This document shows, piece by piece, positions 17,539 to 25,402 of a DNA stretch of 64,000 nucleotides (position 1 is its first letter; every line of letters starts with the position of its first letter). Origin of the DNA: [Actinomadura] parvosata subsp. kistnae (GTDB taxonomy: Bacteria; Actinomycetota; Actinomycetes; Streptosporangiales; Streptosporangiaceae); the NCBI RefSeq assembly GCF_900323885.1, contig NZ_OOHJ01000006.1:682001-746000 (forward strand), written 5' to 3'. The translations under genes and the position numbers were made by a program. The notes below the pieces were generated by a model. It was given only the letters and a program-made list of their open reading frames with translations, was not told the DNA's origin and ran no database searches.

Positions 17539-19701
17539 ATGACCGCCATCTCCCTGCGCGCCGTCGCCCTCCGGCGGTACGCGCTGACCGCGATCTGCCT
17601 GCTGGCCGCCCTGCTCTACGCGTGGTCCTTCTGGACCTGGGGCTGGGGCAACACGTACTACAGCGCCGCGGTCAAGTCCATGTCGGCGAGCGTGACCACA
17701 TTCCTGTTCGGCTCCTTCGACCCGGCCGGCGTCTTCACGGTGGACAAGCCACCCATGGCGTTGTGGCCACAGGTCATCTCGACCTGGGTCTTCGGATACC
17801 ACGGGTGGGCGCTACTGCTGCCCCAGGCCGTCGAGGGCGTGGCGGCGGTGTTCCTGCTGCACCGCACCGTGCGCCGGTGGGCCGGTGAGGGCGCCGGGCT
17901 GATCGCCGCCCTCGTGCTCGCCGTGACGCCGGTGACCGTCGCCATCAACCGGGACAACAACCCGGACACGCTGCTGGTGCTGTTCCTGGTGGCCGCCGCC
18001 TACGCGCTGACCCGTGCCCTGTCGCCCGGCCTCGCGCCGCGCCGGGCCACCGGCTGGCTGATGCTGGCCGCCTTCTTCATCGGGTGCGGGTTCACCACCA
18101 AGATGCTGGCCGCGTGGGTGTGCCTGCCCGCCTTCCTGCTGGCGTACCTGTTCGGGACCTCCGCGCCGTGGCGGCGACGGATCGGCGACCTCGCCGCCGC
18201 GGGCGCCGTGCTGCTGGTCAGCTCACTGTGGTGGGTGGCGCTGGTGGATCTGTGGCCCGGCGAGAAGCCGTACATCGGGGGCAGCACGGACGGCACCGCG
18301 CTGGACCTGGTGCTGGGCTACAACGGCCTCGGGCGCATCTTCGGCGAGGGCGGCCCCGGCTTCGGTGGTGGCGGGCCTGGCGGAGGTGGGCCGCCGGAAA
18401 TGCCGGGCGGGTTCCAGTTCCCCGGCTCGAACGGCGAACCGCCCGCCTCGTACACCGGGTCACCCGCCCCGTACGGCGACTTCCCCATGCCCCGGGGCGG
18501 TGGCGGCGGCATGTTCGGCGGGGACGCCGGGCCGGGCCGCATGTTCAACGACGCGGTGGGCGGTCAGGTGAGCTGGCTGCTGCCGCTCGCGCTCCTGATC
18601 ATCGCGGGCGTCGCCGTGCTCGCCGTTCTGGCCAGGCGCCGGGGCACGGCCGTCGGGCCGGCCGAGCGCGGCGGATGGCTGTTGTGGGGTGGGTGGCTGC
18701 TGGTCAACGCGGTCGTCTTCAGCTTCGCCTCCGGGATCTTCCACTCCTACTACACCACGATGCTGGCTCCCGCCATGGCCGCCCTGATCGGCACGGGGAT
18801 CGTCCGGATAGCCCGCCACCGCGCGGGCGCGCTCATGGCGGCGGGAGCGGTGGCCGTCACCGCGGCCTGGGCCTGGGTGCTGATCTCGCGCGACACGTCA
18901 TGGAACGGCTGGTTGCGCTACGCCGTCCTGGCCGCCGCCGTCGCCGCGATCGCCTTCCTGCTCGTCGTGATGCGCCGTGGCCGCCCAGGCCCGGCGGTGG
19001 CCGCGGCGGTACTCATCCCCTCGCTGCTGGCGCCTGCCACCTGGTCGGTCGCCTACGCCTTCGGACCGCCCGAGACCAGCACCACCAACCCCACCGCTGG
19101 GCCGCGCGGGAGCTTCGGCGGCATGCCGTTCGCGGCGGGCCGGGGCGGCGGTACAGGTGGCATGCCCGGCTCCGACCGGCAGGACGCCTCCGGCGATACT
19201 CCCGGAGACAACCGGCAGGGCGGCCGCGGCTCCGGCGGCGGGATGCCCGGTTTCGGGGGTGGCGGCTTCGGCGGCGGGCCCATGGGTGGTGGTGCCGAGC
19301 TGAGTGCGGAGCAGCGCAAGATCCTCGACTACGCAGTCGCCAACTCCGGTGACGCCCGCATCAAGCTCGCTGTCAACTCCCCCGCCATGGCGACGGCCTC
19401 GTACATCATGAGCAGCGACGAGGTCGTGATCGGCATGGGCGGCTTCACGGGCTCCGACCCCGCCCCGACCGCCGAGCAGCTCGACCGCTGGGTCAAGGCC
19501 GGCGAGCTGCGCTACGTCCTGAGCGGCCCCCGCCAGGAACGGATGATGGGCGGGCAGGGCGGCGGCGAGTCCCGTACGACCTGGATCACCAAGACCTGCA
19601 AGGTGGTGCCCGCCTCGGAGTACGGCGGCACCGAACAGACCGCCACCTCGGACAGATCGCCGTTCGGCGGCGGCCAGACCCTCTACCGGTGCGGCGCCTG
19701 A
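17539..19701 (+). CDS. GT39-family membrane mannosyltransferase-like protein (YkcB/ArnT type)
   Basis: A 720-residue polytopic protein. The DKPPMALWPQVIS segment (about 70) contains the Asp region expected for GT39 catalysis, and INRDNNPDTLLVLF is a hallmark of the YkcA/YkcB group. About ten membrane helices lie in the first 500 residues. Two Gly/Pro-rich insertions (about 270-335 and 525-590) probably form exposed loops. The C-terminal 130 residues form a soluble extracytoplasmic domain with NSPAMATASYIMSSDEVVIGMGGFTG. It should transfer a sugar from a polyprenyl-phosphate donor to a surface acceptor, using the product of the preceding gene. Confidence 0.83.
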   Translation: MTAISLRAVALRRYALTAICLLAALLYAWSFWTWGWGNTYYSAAVKSMSASVTTFLFGSFDPAGVFTVDKPPMALWPQVISTWVFGYHGWALLLPQAVEGVAAVFLLHRTVRRWAGEGAGLIAALVLAVTPVTVAINRDNNPDTLLVLFLVAAAYALTRALSPGLAPRRATGWLMLAAFFIGCGFTTKMLAAWVCLPAFLLAYLFGTSAPWRRRIGDLAAAGAVLLVSSLWWVALVDLWPGEKPYIGGSTDGTALDLVLGYNGLGRIFGEGGPGFGGGGPGGGGPPEMPGGFQFPGSNGEPPASYTGSPAPYGDFPMPRGGGGGMFGGDAGPGRMFNDAVGGQVSWLLPLALLIIAGVAVLAVLARRRGTAVGPAERGGWLLWGGWLLVNAVVFSFASGIFHSYYTTMLAPAMAALIGTGIVRIARHRAGALMAAGAVAVTAAWAWVLISRDTSWNGWLRYAVLAAAVAAIAFLLVVMRRGRPGPAVAAAVLIPSLLAPATWSVAYAFGPPETSTTNPTAGPRGSFGGMPFAAGRGGGTGGMPGSDRQDASGDTPGDNRQGGRGSGGGMPGFGGGGFGGGPMGGGAELSAEQRKILDYAVANSGDARIKLAVNSPAMATASYIMSSDEVVIGMGGFTGSDPAPTAEQLDRWVKAGELRYVLSGPRQERMMGGQGGGESRTTWITKTCKVVPASEYGGTEQTATSDRSPFGGGQTLYRCGA

Positions 19702-19715
19702 TCCCGCGGCGCCGC
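19691..19715 (+). terminator. hairpin between glycosyltransferase and response regulator
   Basis: GCGGCGCC (19691-19698) can pair with GGCGCCGC (19708-19715); the stem overlaps the end of the GT39 gene. It may separate the glycosyltransferase transcript from the two-component system or attenuate read-through. A T-tract is lacking. Confidence 0.4.
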
Positions 19716-19755
19716 CTCACACATTGCTCTCACCGGGAGCGTGTAGAACGAGGTC

Positions 19756-20457
19756 GTGAACGAACACCCTACCGCGAAAGTCCTGGTCGTCGACGACGAA
19801 CCGAACATTCGCGAGCTGCTGTCCGAAGCCCTTGAGCTGAACGGCTTCGCCGTGCGGACCGCCTGCGACGGGCGCCAGGCGCTGGCGGAGGTGGCCCGCG
19901 AACGGCCTGACATCATCGTGCTGGACGTGATGATGCCGGGCCTGGACGGGTTCGCGGTCGCCCGCAGGCTGCGCGAGGCCGGTGACAGCCCCATGATGCT
20001 GTTCCTGACCGCCAGGGACACCGTGTCCGACCGGATCGCCGGGCTGACCGCAGGTGGCGACGACTACGTGACCAAGCCGTTCAGCCTGGAAGAGGTGGTC
20101 CTGCGGCTGCGGGCCATCATGCGCAGGGCGCGGCCGACGGAGGAGCAGGCCGACGACGGCGTGCTGCGGTACGCGGATCTGGAGCTCGACGAGCAGGCCC
20201 ACAGCGTGCGGCGGGCCGGGCGGCCGATCCATCTGTCGCCGACGGAGTTCAGCCTGCTGCGGTACCTGATGATCAACGCCGAGCGGGTCGTCAGCAAGGC
20301 GCAGATCCTCGACCGCGTGTGGGACTTCGACTTCGACGGCGAGAGCAGGATCGTGGAGTCCTATATCAGCTACCTGCGGCGCAAGATCGACGCCGAGGGC
20401 CCACCACTGATCCACACACTGCGCGGCGTCGGCTACCGGCTGCAGGGGCCCTCATGA
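19756..20457 (+). CDS. OmpR-family response regulator
   Basis: A complete 233-residue regulator. The receiver domain has the acidic pair DDE at 13-15, the phospho-acceptor Asp57 in VLDVMMPGLDG, Thr in FLTARD and Lys in VTKPFSLEE. The winged helix ends with HTLRGVGYRL. GTG 19756 is the only start that keeps the first strand. It overlaps the kinase gene by four bases (ATGA), so expression is coupled. The nonamer TCACACATT lies 31 bases upstream and recurs ahead of the polyphosphate polymerase, a possible binding site for this regulator. Confidence 0.9.
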   Translation: MNEHPTAKVLVVDDEPNIRELLSEALELNGFAVRTACDGRQALAEVARERPDIIVLDVMMPGLDGFAVARRLREAGDSPMMLFLTARDTVSDRIAGLTAGGDDYVTKPFSLEEVVLRLRAIMRRARPTEEQADDGVLRYADLELDEQAHSVRRAGRPIHLSPTEFSLLRYLMINAERVVSKAQILDRVWDFDFDGESRIVESYISYLRRKIDAEGPPLIHTLRGVGYRLQGPS

Positions 20458-21911
20458 AACCGGTCCTGCCCCTGCGGCATCGGCTGCTCATCGCGCTGCT
20501 GGGACTGTGCGCGGCCGGGTTGGCGGCCTTCGCCACGGCGAGCGTGCTGCTGCTGGACCATTCGCTGTTGACGAGGGTGGACACTCAGTTGACCGAGGTG
20601 GCCACCACGTTCGGCCGGCGCCCGGTGCCCCCTCCGCCGTCGGCCGATACACTCCGGACCCCTCAGCTCCCCACGCAGTTCAGGATCGCCTTCTACAGTC
20701 CTTCCGGGGCTCTGCTGCGCAACCTGCCCACGGAGAACGCGAACGGCCCCGCCCTCTCGCCTGCCGTGATCGCCAGGGCCCCGCGAGTGCCCGTCACCGT
20801 GTCCGCCAGCACGGGCCCGGAGCAGTGGCGCGTGCTGGTGAAGGGCCTGCCCGACGGCACCAGGCTGGCGGTGTCGATGTCGCTGGAGCCCAACCGGGCG
20901 ACCGTGCACCAGATCCTTGTCATCGAGGTGGTCGTGGGCAGCCTGGTGCTGCTGCTGCTCGGCATGCTCGCCCTCGCCGTGGTGCGCCTCGGGCTGCGCC
21001 CGCTCACCCGCATGGAGCGTACGGCCGAGGCCATCGCCGGCGGAGACCTCGACCGCAGAGTCGACGACACCGACCCGGCGACCGAGAGCGGGCGGCTCGG
21101 CAGGGCGCTCAACATCATGCTGGAGCGGCTGGCGACGGCGCTGCGCGAGTCCGAGCGCTCCGAACGGCGGCTGCGGCACTTCGTCGCCGACGCCTCCCAC
21201 GAACTGCGCACGCCGCTCACCTCGATCCGGGGCTTCGCCGAGCTGTACCACCACGGCCAGGGCCCCCGGGACCCGGCGGCCGAGCGGCTGCTGCGCAGGA
21301 TCGAGGCCGAGGCCGCCCGCATGGGCGTCCTGGTCGAGGACATGCTGCTGCTGGCCCGCATGGACCAGGAGCCCACGCTGGAGCCCACCGTCGTGGACCT
21401 GCACGTCCTGACCGGGGACGTGGTACACGCCGCCCGCGCCCGGGACCGCGACCGGCCGATCCGGCTGGCCGTCTCCGACGAGCCGGTGTTCGTGCTCGGC
21501 GACGAGCACCGGCTGCACCAGGTGATCGCCAACCTGGTCGGCAACGCCATTCAGCACACGGCTCCAGGGACAGAGGTCCGGGTCGAGGTCGGCCCGCGCG
21601 CGGTCGCCGGGGTTCCCGCTCCCGGGGCGGTGTCCGTCGGCTCAGGACCCGCCCCTCACGCCAGGGCCGCGCTGATCGAGGTGCGCGACGAAGGTCAGGG
21701 CATCGATCCCGAGCACCTGCCGTACCTGTTCGACCGCTTCTACCGGGCCGATGCGGGCCGCTCCCGCGGCAGCGGCGGTACCGGGCTGGGCCTGGCCATC
21801 GCCGCGGCGCTCGTGCAGGCACACCACGGCCGGATCGAGGTGACGAGCACCCCGCGCCGCGGCACCATCTTCCGTGTACTCCTGCCACTCAACCAGCCCG
21901 AGGACGGCTGA
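20454..21911 (+). CDS. sensor histidine kinase
   Basis: A 485-residue membrane kinase. Two helices (LLIALLGLCAAGLAAFATASVLL and ILVIEVVVGSLVLLLLGMLALAV) enclose a periplasmic-side sensor of about 130 residues. It is followed by HAMP, the HisKA box with His249 (ADASHELRTPLTSIRGF), NLVGNAIQHT, DEGQGIDPEHLPYLFDRFYR and GTGLGLAIAAALV. All kinase motifs are intact. Start ATG 20454 overlaps the regulator stop. With its neighbours it probably senses an envelope or phosphate-related signal and tunes the surrounding surface-polymer genes; this is inferred from context. Confidence 0.9.
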   Translation: MKPVLPLRHRLLIALLGLCAAGLAAFATASVLLLDHSLLTRVDTQLTEVATTFGRRPVPPPPSADTLRTPQLPTQFRIAFYSPSGALLRNLPTENANGPALSPAVIARAPRVPVTVSASTGPEQWRVLVKGLPDGTRLAVSMSLEPNRATVHQILVIEVVVGSLVLLLLGMLALAVVRLGLRPLTRMERTAEAIAGGDLDRRVDDTDPATESGRLGRALNIMLERLATALRESERSERRLRHFVADASHELRTPLTSIRGFAELYHHGQGPRDPAAERLLRRIEAEAARMGVLVEDMLLLARMDQEPTLEPTVVDLHVLTGDVVHAARARDRDRPIRLAVSDEPVFVLGDEHRLHQVIANLVGNAIQHTAPGTEVRVEVGPRAVAGVPAPGAVSVGSGPAPHARAALIEVRDEGQGIDPEHLPYLFDRFYRADAGRSRGSGGTGLGLAIAAALVQAHHGRIEVTSTPRRGTIFRVLLPLNQPEDG

Positions 21912-21918
21912 ACCCTCC

Positions 21919-21951
21919 GTTCACCTTCACGTCAGATGCGGTTCACACATT
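21919..21951 (+). promoter_or_regulatory. PHO-box-like direct repeats ahead of the polyphosphate polymerase
   Basis: Three consecutive 11-base units read GTTCACCTTCA, CGTCAGATGCG and GTTCACACATT. The first and third match the GTTCACC core of actinobacterial PhoP boxes and the middle one is degenerate, with the 11-base period expected for PhoP. The polymerase start codon is 46 bases downstream. The third unit contains TCACACATT, also found before the response-regulator gene. Confidence 0.5.
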
Positions 21952-21997
21952 ATTCCCAGCTTCGTGCTGTCAGATGTGTGCTGACGAAAGGAGGGAC

Positions 21998-22915
21998 ATG
22001 CTGGAAAGGTTCCGCAAACGAGCGGTTTCCGCCGCTGACGGCGCTGATCGGCCGGTGTCCGGTTCCGAGGTGGACGGCGAGCTGGGTCACCGGCTGCGCG
22101 CACCCAGCAAGCTCCACGCCTTCAACCGCTACGAGATCAAGTACCTCGTGGACGCGGCGGAGGCGGCCGAGCTGAGGCAGGAGATCGAGCAGCGGCTCGA
22201 CCGCGACCGGCACAGTGGCGACAGCGGTTACGGCATCTGGAGCGTCTACTACGACACCCGGCAGTTGCGCTTCTACTGGGAGAAGATCGAGGGGCTGAAG
22301 TTCCGCAGGAAGCTGCGGGTGCGTCACTACGGCGACCGGTTCTCGGTGGGGCTGGACACGCCTGTGTTCGTCGAGATCAAGCAGCGGGTCAACCGGGTGA
22401 CGCAGAAGCGCCGGGTACGCCTGCCGTACGCCGACGCGCTGCGCCTGTGCGACGGACGGCAGATGGTCGAGCACGACCCTTCCCAGCGCGCCTTCCTGGA
22501 AGAGGTGCTCGACCTGGTCCTGCGGCTGGACCTGCGGGCCGTGGCGATGACCGGCTACCAGCGGCACGCGTACGTGGGCCGTGACGCCGACGTGGGCCTG
22601 CGGGTCACCTTCGACCACCGCATCCGGGGCCGGGACCGGGACTTCCACCTCGGCGCCGACGCCGAGAACCGGCTCATCGTGCCGGCCCGCAAGGTGATCG
22701 TGGAGGTCAAGGCCAACGAGCGGGTGCCGTACTGGCTGACCGACCTGACCGCCAAGCGGAACCTGCAGGTGGTGCGGGTCTCGAAGTACTGCCAGAGCGT
22801 CGAGGCGCACGGGCTGGCACCGCGCTCGATCTTCCACATCCCCGACCACGACCTCGACCACAACCACGATCTCGATCTCGGCCGCGACCGGCCGAGCGTT
22901 CTCTCGGAGGCATGA
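21998..22915 (+). CDS. VTC-domain polyphosphate polymerase family protein
   Basis: A 305-residue protein dominated by a VTC tunnel domain, which in eukaryotes makes polyphosphate from ATP. The basic and acidic tunnel strands are present: FNRYEIKYLVD, VYYDTRQLRFY, RKLRVRHYGD, VFVEIKQRVNRVTQKRRV and KVIVEVKANERVPYWL. ATG 21998 follows an excellent ribosome-binding site (AAAGGAGGG). The tail is rich in Asp and His (a DHDLDHNHDLDLG run), an unusual low-complexity end that could bind metal. It is followed closely by DUF4956 and CotH genes, a combination seen in many bacteria; whether bacterial members make polyphosphate is not settled. Confidence 0.85.
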   Translation: MLERFRKRAVSAADGADRPVSGSEVDGELGHRLRAPSKLHAFNRYEIKYLVDAAEAAELRQEIEQRLDRDRHSGDSGYGIWSVYYDTRQLRFYWEKIEGLKFRRKLRVRHYGDRFSVGLDTPVFVEIKQRVNRVTQKRRVRLPYADALRLCDGRQMVEHDPSQRAFLEEVLDLVLRLDLRAVAMTGYQRHAYVGRDADVGLRVTFDHRIRGRDRDFHLGADAENRLIVPARKVIVEVKANERVPYWLTDLTAKRNLQVVRVSKYCQSVEAHGLAPRSIFHIPDHDLDHNHDLDLGRDRPSVLSEA

Positions 22916-22921
22916 CCCCCC

Positions 22922-23599
22922 ATGGACTTCTCGTTCCAGGATCTGTCCGGCACGTTCAGCGTGGCCGACATCGCGATCGCGATGTCGCTGTCGTTCGTGC
23001 TCAGCGCGATGATCGGCTGGGTCTACCGGGCGACGCACCGCAACGTCTCCTACAGCCAGTCGTACGTGCAGACGCTGGTCATCCTCGGCATGCTGATCTC
23101 GCTCATCATGCTGGTCGTCGGCTCGAACATCGCCCGCGCGTTCGCCCTGGTCGGCGCCCTGTCGGTGGTGCGCTTCCGTAACGCCATCAAGGAGACCCGC
23201 GACGTCGGGTTCATCTTCCTGGTGATGGGCGTCGGGATGGCCGTCGGCACCCGCTTCTACCTGCTGGCCATCGTGGCCGCCGTGGCGATCTCGCTGATCA
23301 TCGTGGTCATGCACCGATTCAACTGGTTCCAGCTCAATGTGCGCCGCCAGGTCGTCAAGGTGCAGGTGCCGTCGGACGAGGACTACACCGCCTCGATCCA
23401 GGACGTGCTCATCCGGCACACCGACGAGTTCGAGCTGGTCAGCATGGAGTCGATCAGGGCGGGCGCGCTCACGGAGCTGATGTACACGGTCAAGATCAAG
23501 AAGGGCAGCGAGCCCGCGGACGTCATTTCCGCCCTGCGCGAGCGCAACCACGGCCAGTCGGTCACCGTCCTGACCGGATACGACCAGACCGACCTGTAG
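22922..23599 (+). CDS. DUF4956 membrane protein
   Basis: A 225-residue protein. Four membrane segments fill the N-terminal half (IAIAMSLSFVLSAMIGWVY; TLVILGMLISLIMLVVGSN; FIFLVMGVGMAVGTRFYLL; AIVAAVAISLIIVVMHRF) and a cytosolic alpha/beta domain of about 100 residues follows. The motif ALVGALSVVRFRNAIKETRD between helices 2 and 3 is the conserved DUF4956 signature. It starts 6 bases after the polymerase gene and is almost always found with VTC and CotH proteins. A role as membrane partner or channel of the polymerase is inferred from that association only. Confidence 0.85.
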   Translation: MDFSFQDLSGTFSVADIAIAMSLSFVLSAMIGWVYRATHRNVSYSQSYVQTLVILGMLISLIMLVVGSNIARAFALVGALSVVRFRNAIKETRDVGFIFLVMGVGMAVGTRFYLLAIVAAVAISLIIVVMHRFNWFQLNVRRQVVKVQVPSDEDYTASIQDVLIRHTDEFELVSMESIRAGALTELMYTVKIKKGSEPADVISALRERNHGQSVTVLTGYDQTDL

Positions 23600-23603
23600 C
23601 GCC

Positions 23604-25319
23604 ATGACGTCCCTCAAACACCGCATCCCGGTCAAACTCCGACACAACTGGAAGCTCGTCGCGCTCTGCCCGGCGTTCCTGGCGGCCTGCTGGGGCGTGT
23701 TCGGCAGCGGCACCATCCGCCCGTACGTCACCAGCGCCCAGGTCGCCGAGGCCGAAACCCCGATCACGAACCTGACCGGCACCAAGGACCTGTTCGACGC
23801 CTCCGTGGCGCACGACGTGAAGATCACCTTCACCGACGCGTCCTACGAGGACATGCTGACGGAGTATTTCAAGGACGGCGAGAAGAAGTATGTCGAGGCG
23901 GACCTGACCATCGACGGCACCCGCATCCCCAGCGTGGGCGTCCGCCTCAAGGGCAACTCCACCCTGATGGGGCTGACCTGGAAGGGACAGTCCAAGCAGC
24001 GCGGCATGCCCGGCGGCGGCCAGCGGCCCGAAGGGCTGCCGGAGGGCTTCCAGATTCCCGAAGGCTTTCAACCACCCGAGGGATTCCAACCGCCTGAAGG
24101 CTTCCAGCCGCCCGGCGATGGACAGCCGGCGGCCGGGCAACCCCAGGCCACGCAATCCCCGTCCGGGCAGCCCCAGACCGGGCAGCCGCAGACGGAGCAG
24201 CCGCAGACGGGCCGCCGCGGCGAGTTCGGCCGCGGTGGCGGGCCGGGCGGCTTCGGCGCGCAACTCAAGGGCGAGGAGCCGGAGAACCTGCCGTGGCTGA
24301 TCAGCTTCGACGAGTTCGTGGAGGGCCGCCGCTACCAGAACCACACGCAGGTGGCAGTGCGACCGGCCTCGACGGGCTCGACGGCGATGCTGAACGAGGC
24401 CCTGGGCATCGCGGTCGTCGGCGCCGCCGGCGAGCCCACCCAGCGCTCCACCTACAGCTCCTTCACCGTCAACGGCCGCTCCGCCGCCCCGCGCCTGCTG
24501 GTGGAGTACCTGGACGAGGGCTACGCCGAAGGTCTCGGCAACGGCGTGCTCTACAAATCGCTGGCCTCGGGCTCCTTCGACTACAAGGGCGAGGACCAGA
24601 CCGAGTACACCGAGGACTTCAAGCAGATCAACAAGGTCGGCGGCAAGGACCTGCAGCCCGTCATCGACCTGGTCAAATGGGTGAACGAAGCCTCAGACAC
24701 CGAGTTCGCCGAGGGCCTGGCCGACCGCCTGGACGTGGAGTCGTTCGCCCGCTACCTGGTCCTGCAGAACCTCATGGTCAACTTCGACGACATGGCCGGG
24801 CCCGGCAAGAACTACTACCTGTGGTACGACCTCGGCACCAAGAAGTTCAAGGTCATCACCTGGGACCTCAACCTCGCCTTCAGCGGCAACGCCGAAAGCG
24901 GTGTGAACGACACGATCAGCATGGGCTTCGGCCGGGGCCGCCCCCAGCAGACCCAGCAGCAGGGCCAGCCAAGCCAACAGCAGGGCCGGCAAGCTCAGCC
25001 CTCGGCCCCGCCGGACGACCAGGCGCGGACGCGCCCGGAAGGTGGCGGCGGCATGATGCGCATGGGCCACCCGCTGAAGGAGAAGTTCCTCGCGAACGCC
25101 ACCTTCAAGAAGGTCTACGAGGAGCAGTACCGTGCCCTGTACACCAAGCTCCTGGCCAGTGGTACGGCGTCCGGCCTGCTCGACGACCTCGTCGCCGCGT
25201 ACAAGCTGAACGAGAAGGCCGACCCTGCCAAGATCGAGGAAGAGGCGAAGACCCTGCGCACCTTCCTGCAGACCCGGACCAAGGCCCTGGGCTCGGACAA
25301 GGCGATCAGCGGCACCTGA
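23604..25319 (+). CDS. CotH-family (spore-coat-kinase-like) secreted/membrane protein
   Basis: A 571-residue protein with an N-terminal signal anchor (LVALCPAFLAACWGVFGSG, 18-36). The CotH domain starts near residue 60 (KITFTDASYEDML, RLKGNSTLMGL) and resumes after a disordered insertion with PWLISFDEFVEGRRYQNH, FARYLVLQNLMVNFDDMAGPGKNYYLW and FKVITWDLNLAFSG. The insertion (about 138-230) holds PEGFQ-type pentad repeats and a Gln/Pro-rich stretch, and a second Gln-rich loop lies near 450. CotH proteins are atypical kinases that phosphorylate surface proteins. It ends the block, followed by a terminator-like hairpin. Confidence 0.85.
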   Translation: MTSLKHRIPVKLRHNWKLVALCPAFLAACWGVFGSGTIRPYVTSAQVAEAETPITNLTGTKDLFDASVAHDVKITFTDASYEDMLTEYFKDGEKKYVEADLTIDGTRIPSVGVRLKGNSTLMGLTWKGQSKQRGMPGGGQRPEGLPEGFQIPEGFQPPEGFQPPEGFQPPGDGQPAAGQPQATQSPSGQPQTGQPQTEQPQTGRRGEFGRGGGPGGFGAQLKGEEPENLPWLISFDEFVEGRRYQNHTQVAVRPASTGSTAMLNEALGIAVVGAAGEPTQRSTYSSFTVNGRSAAPRLLVEYLDEGYAEGLGNGVLYKSLASGSFDYKGEDQTEYTEDFKQINKVGGKDLQPVIDLVKWVNEASDTEFAEGLADRLDVESFARYLVLQNLMVNFDDMAGPGKNYYLWYDLGTKKFKVITWDLNLAFSGNAESGVNDTISMGFGRGRPQQTQQQGQPSQQQGRQAQPSAPPDDQARTRPEGGGGMMRMGHPLKEKFLANATFKKVYEEQYRALYTKLLASGTASGLLDDLVAAYKLNEKADPAKIEEEAKTLRTFLQTRTKALGSDKAISGT

Positions 25320-25334
25320 CACCACCGCAGCAAG

Positions 25335-25366
25335 GGGTCCGCCGCGCCTCACGGCCCGGCGGACCC
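25335..25366 (+). terminator. hairpin closing the CotH operon
   Basis: GGGTCCGCCG (25335-25344) pairs perfectly with CGGCGGACCC (25357-25366) across a 12-base loop, starting 15 bases after the CotH stop codon. It marks the likely 3' end of the VTC-DUF4956-CotH transcript. Confidence 0.7.
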
Positions 25367-25402
25367 GCTCGCCATCCGCCGGGGCCGTTCAAGGAACCAA
25401 TC

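Noticed and set aside
20507..21990. Long plus-strand frame running through the histidine kinase into the polyphosphate polymerase
   Set aside because: Only the part from ATG 21998 is protein-like; upstream it is an Arg/Pro-rich shadow of the kinase gene in another frame.
24020..24115. Short regularly spaced repeats that might suggest a CRISPR array
   Set aside because: The repeats encode PEGFQ pentads inside the CotH reading frame; there are no unique spacers and no cas genes anywhere in the window.
16281..25319. A secondary-metabolite biosynthetic cluster
   Set aside because: No polyketide synthase, peptide synthetase, terpene or RiPP enzyme is present; the glycosyltransferases are of the membrane, lipid-carrier type.
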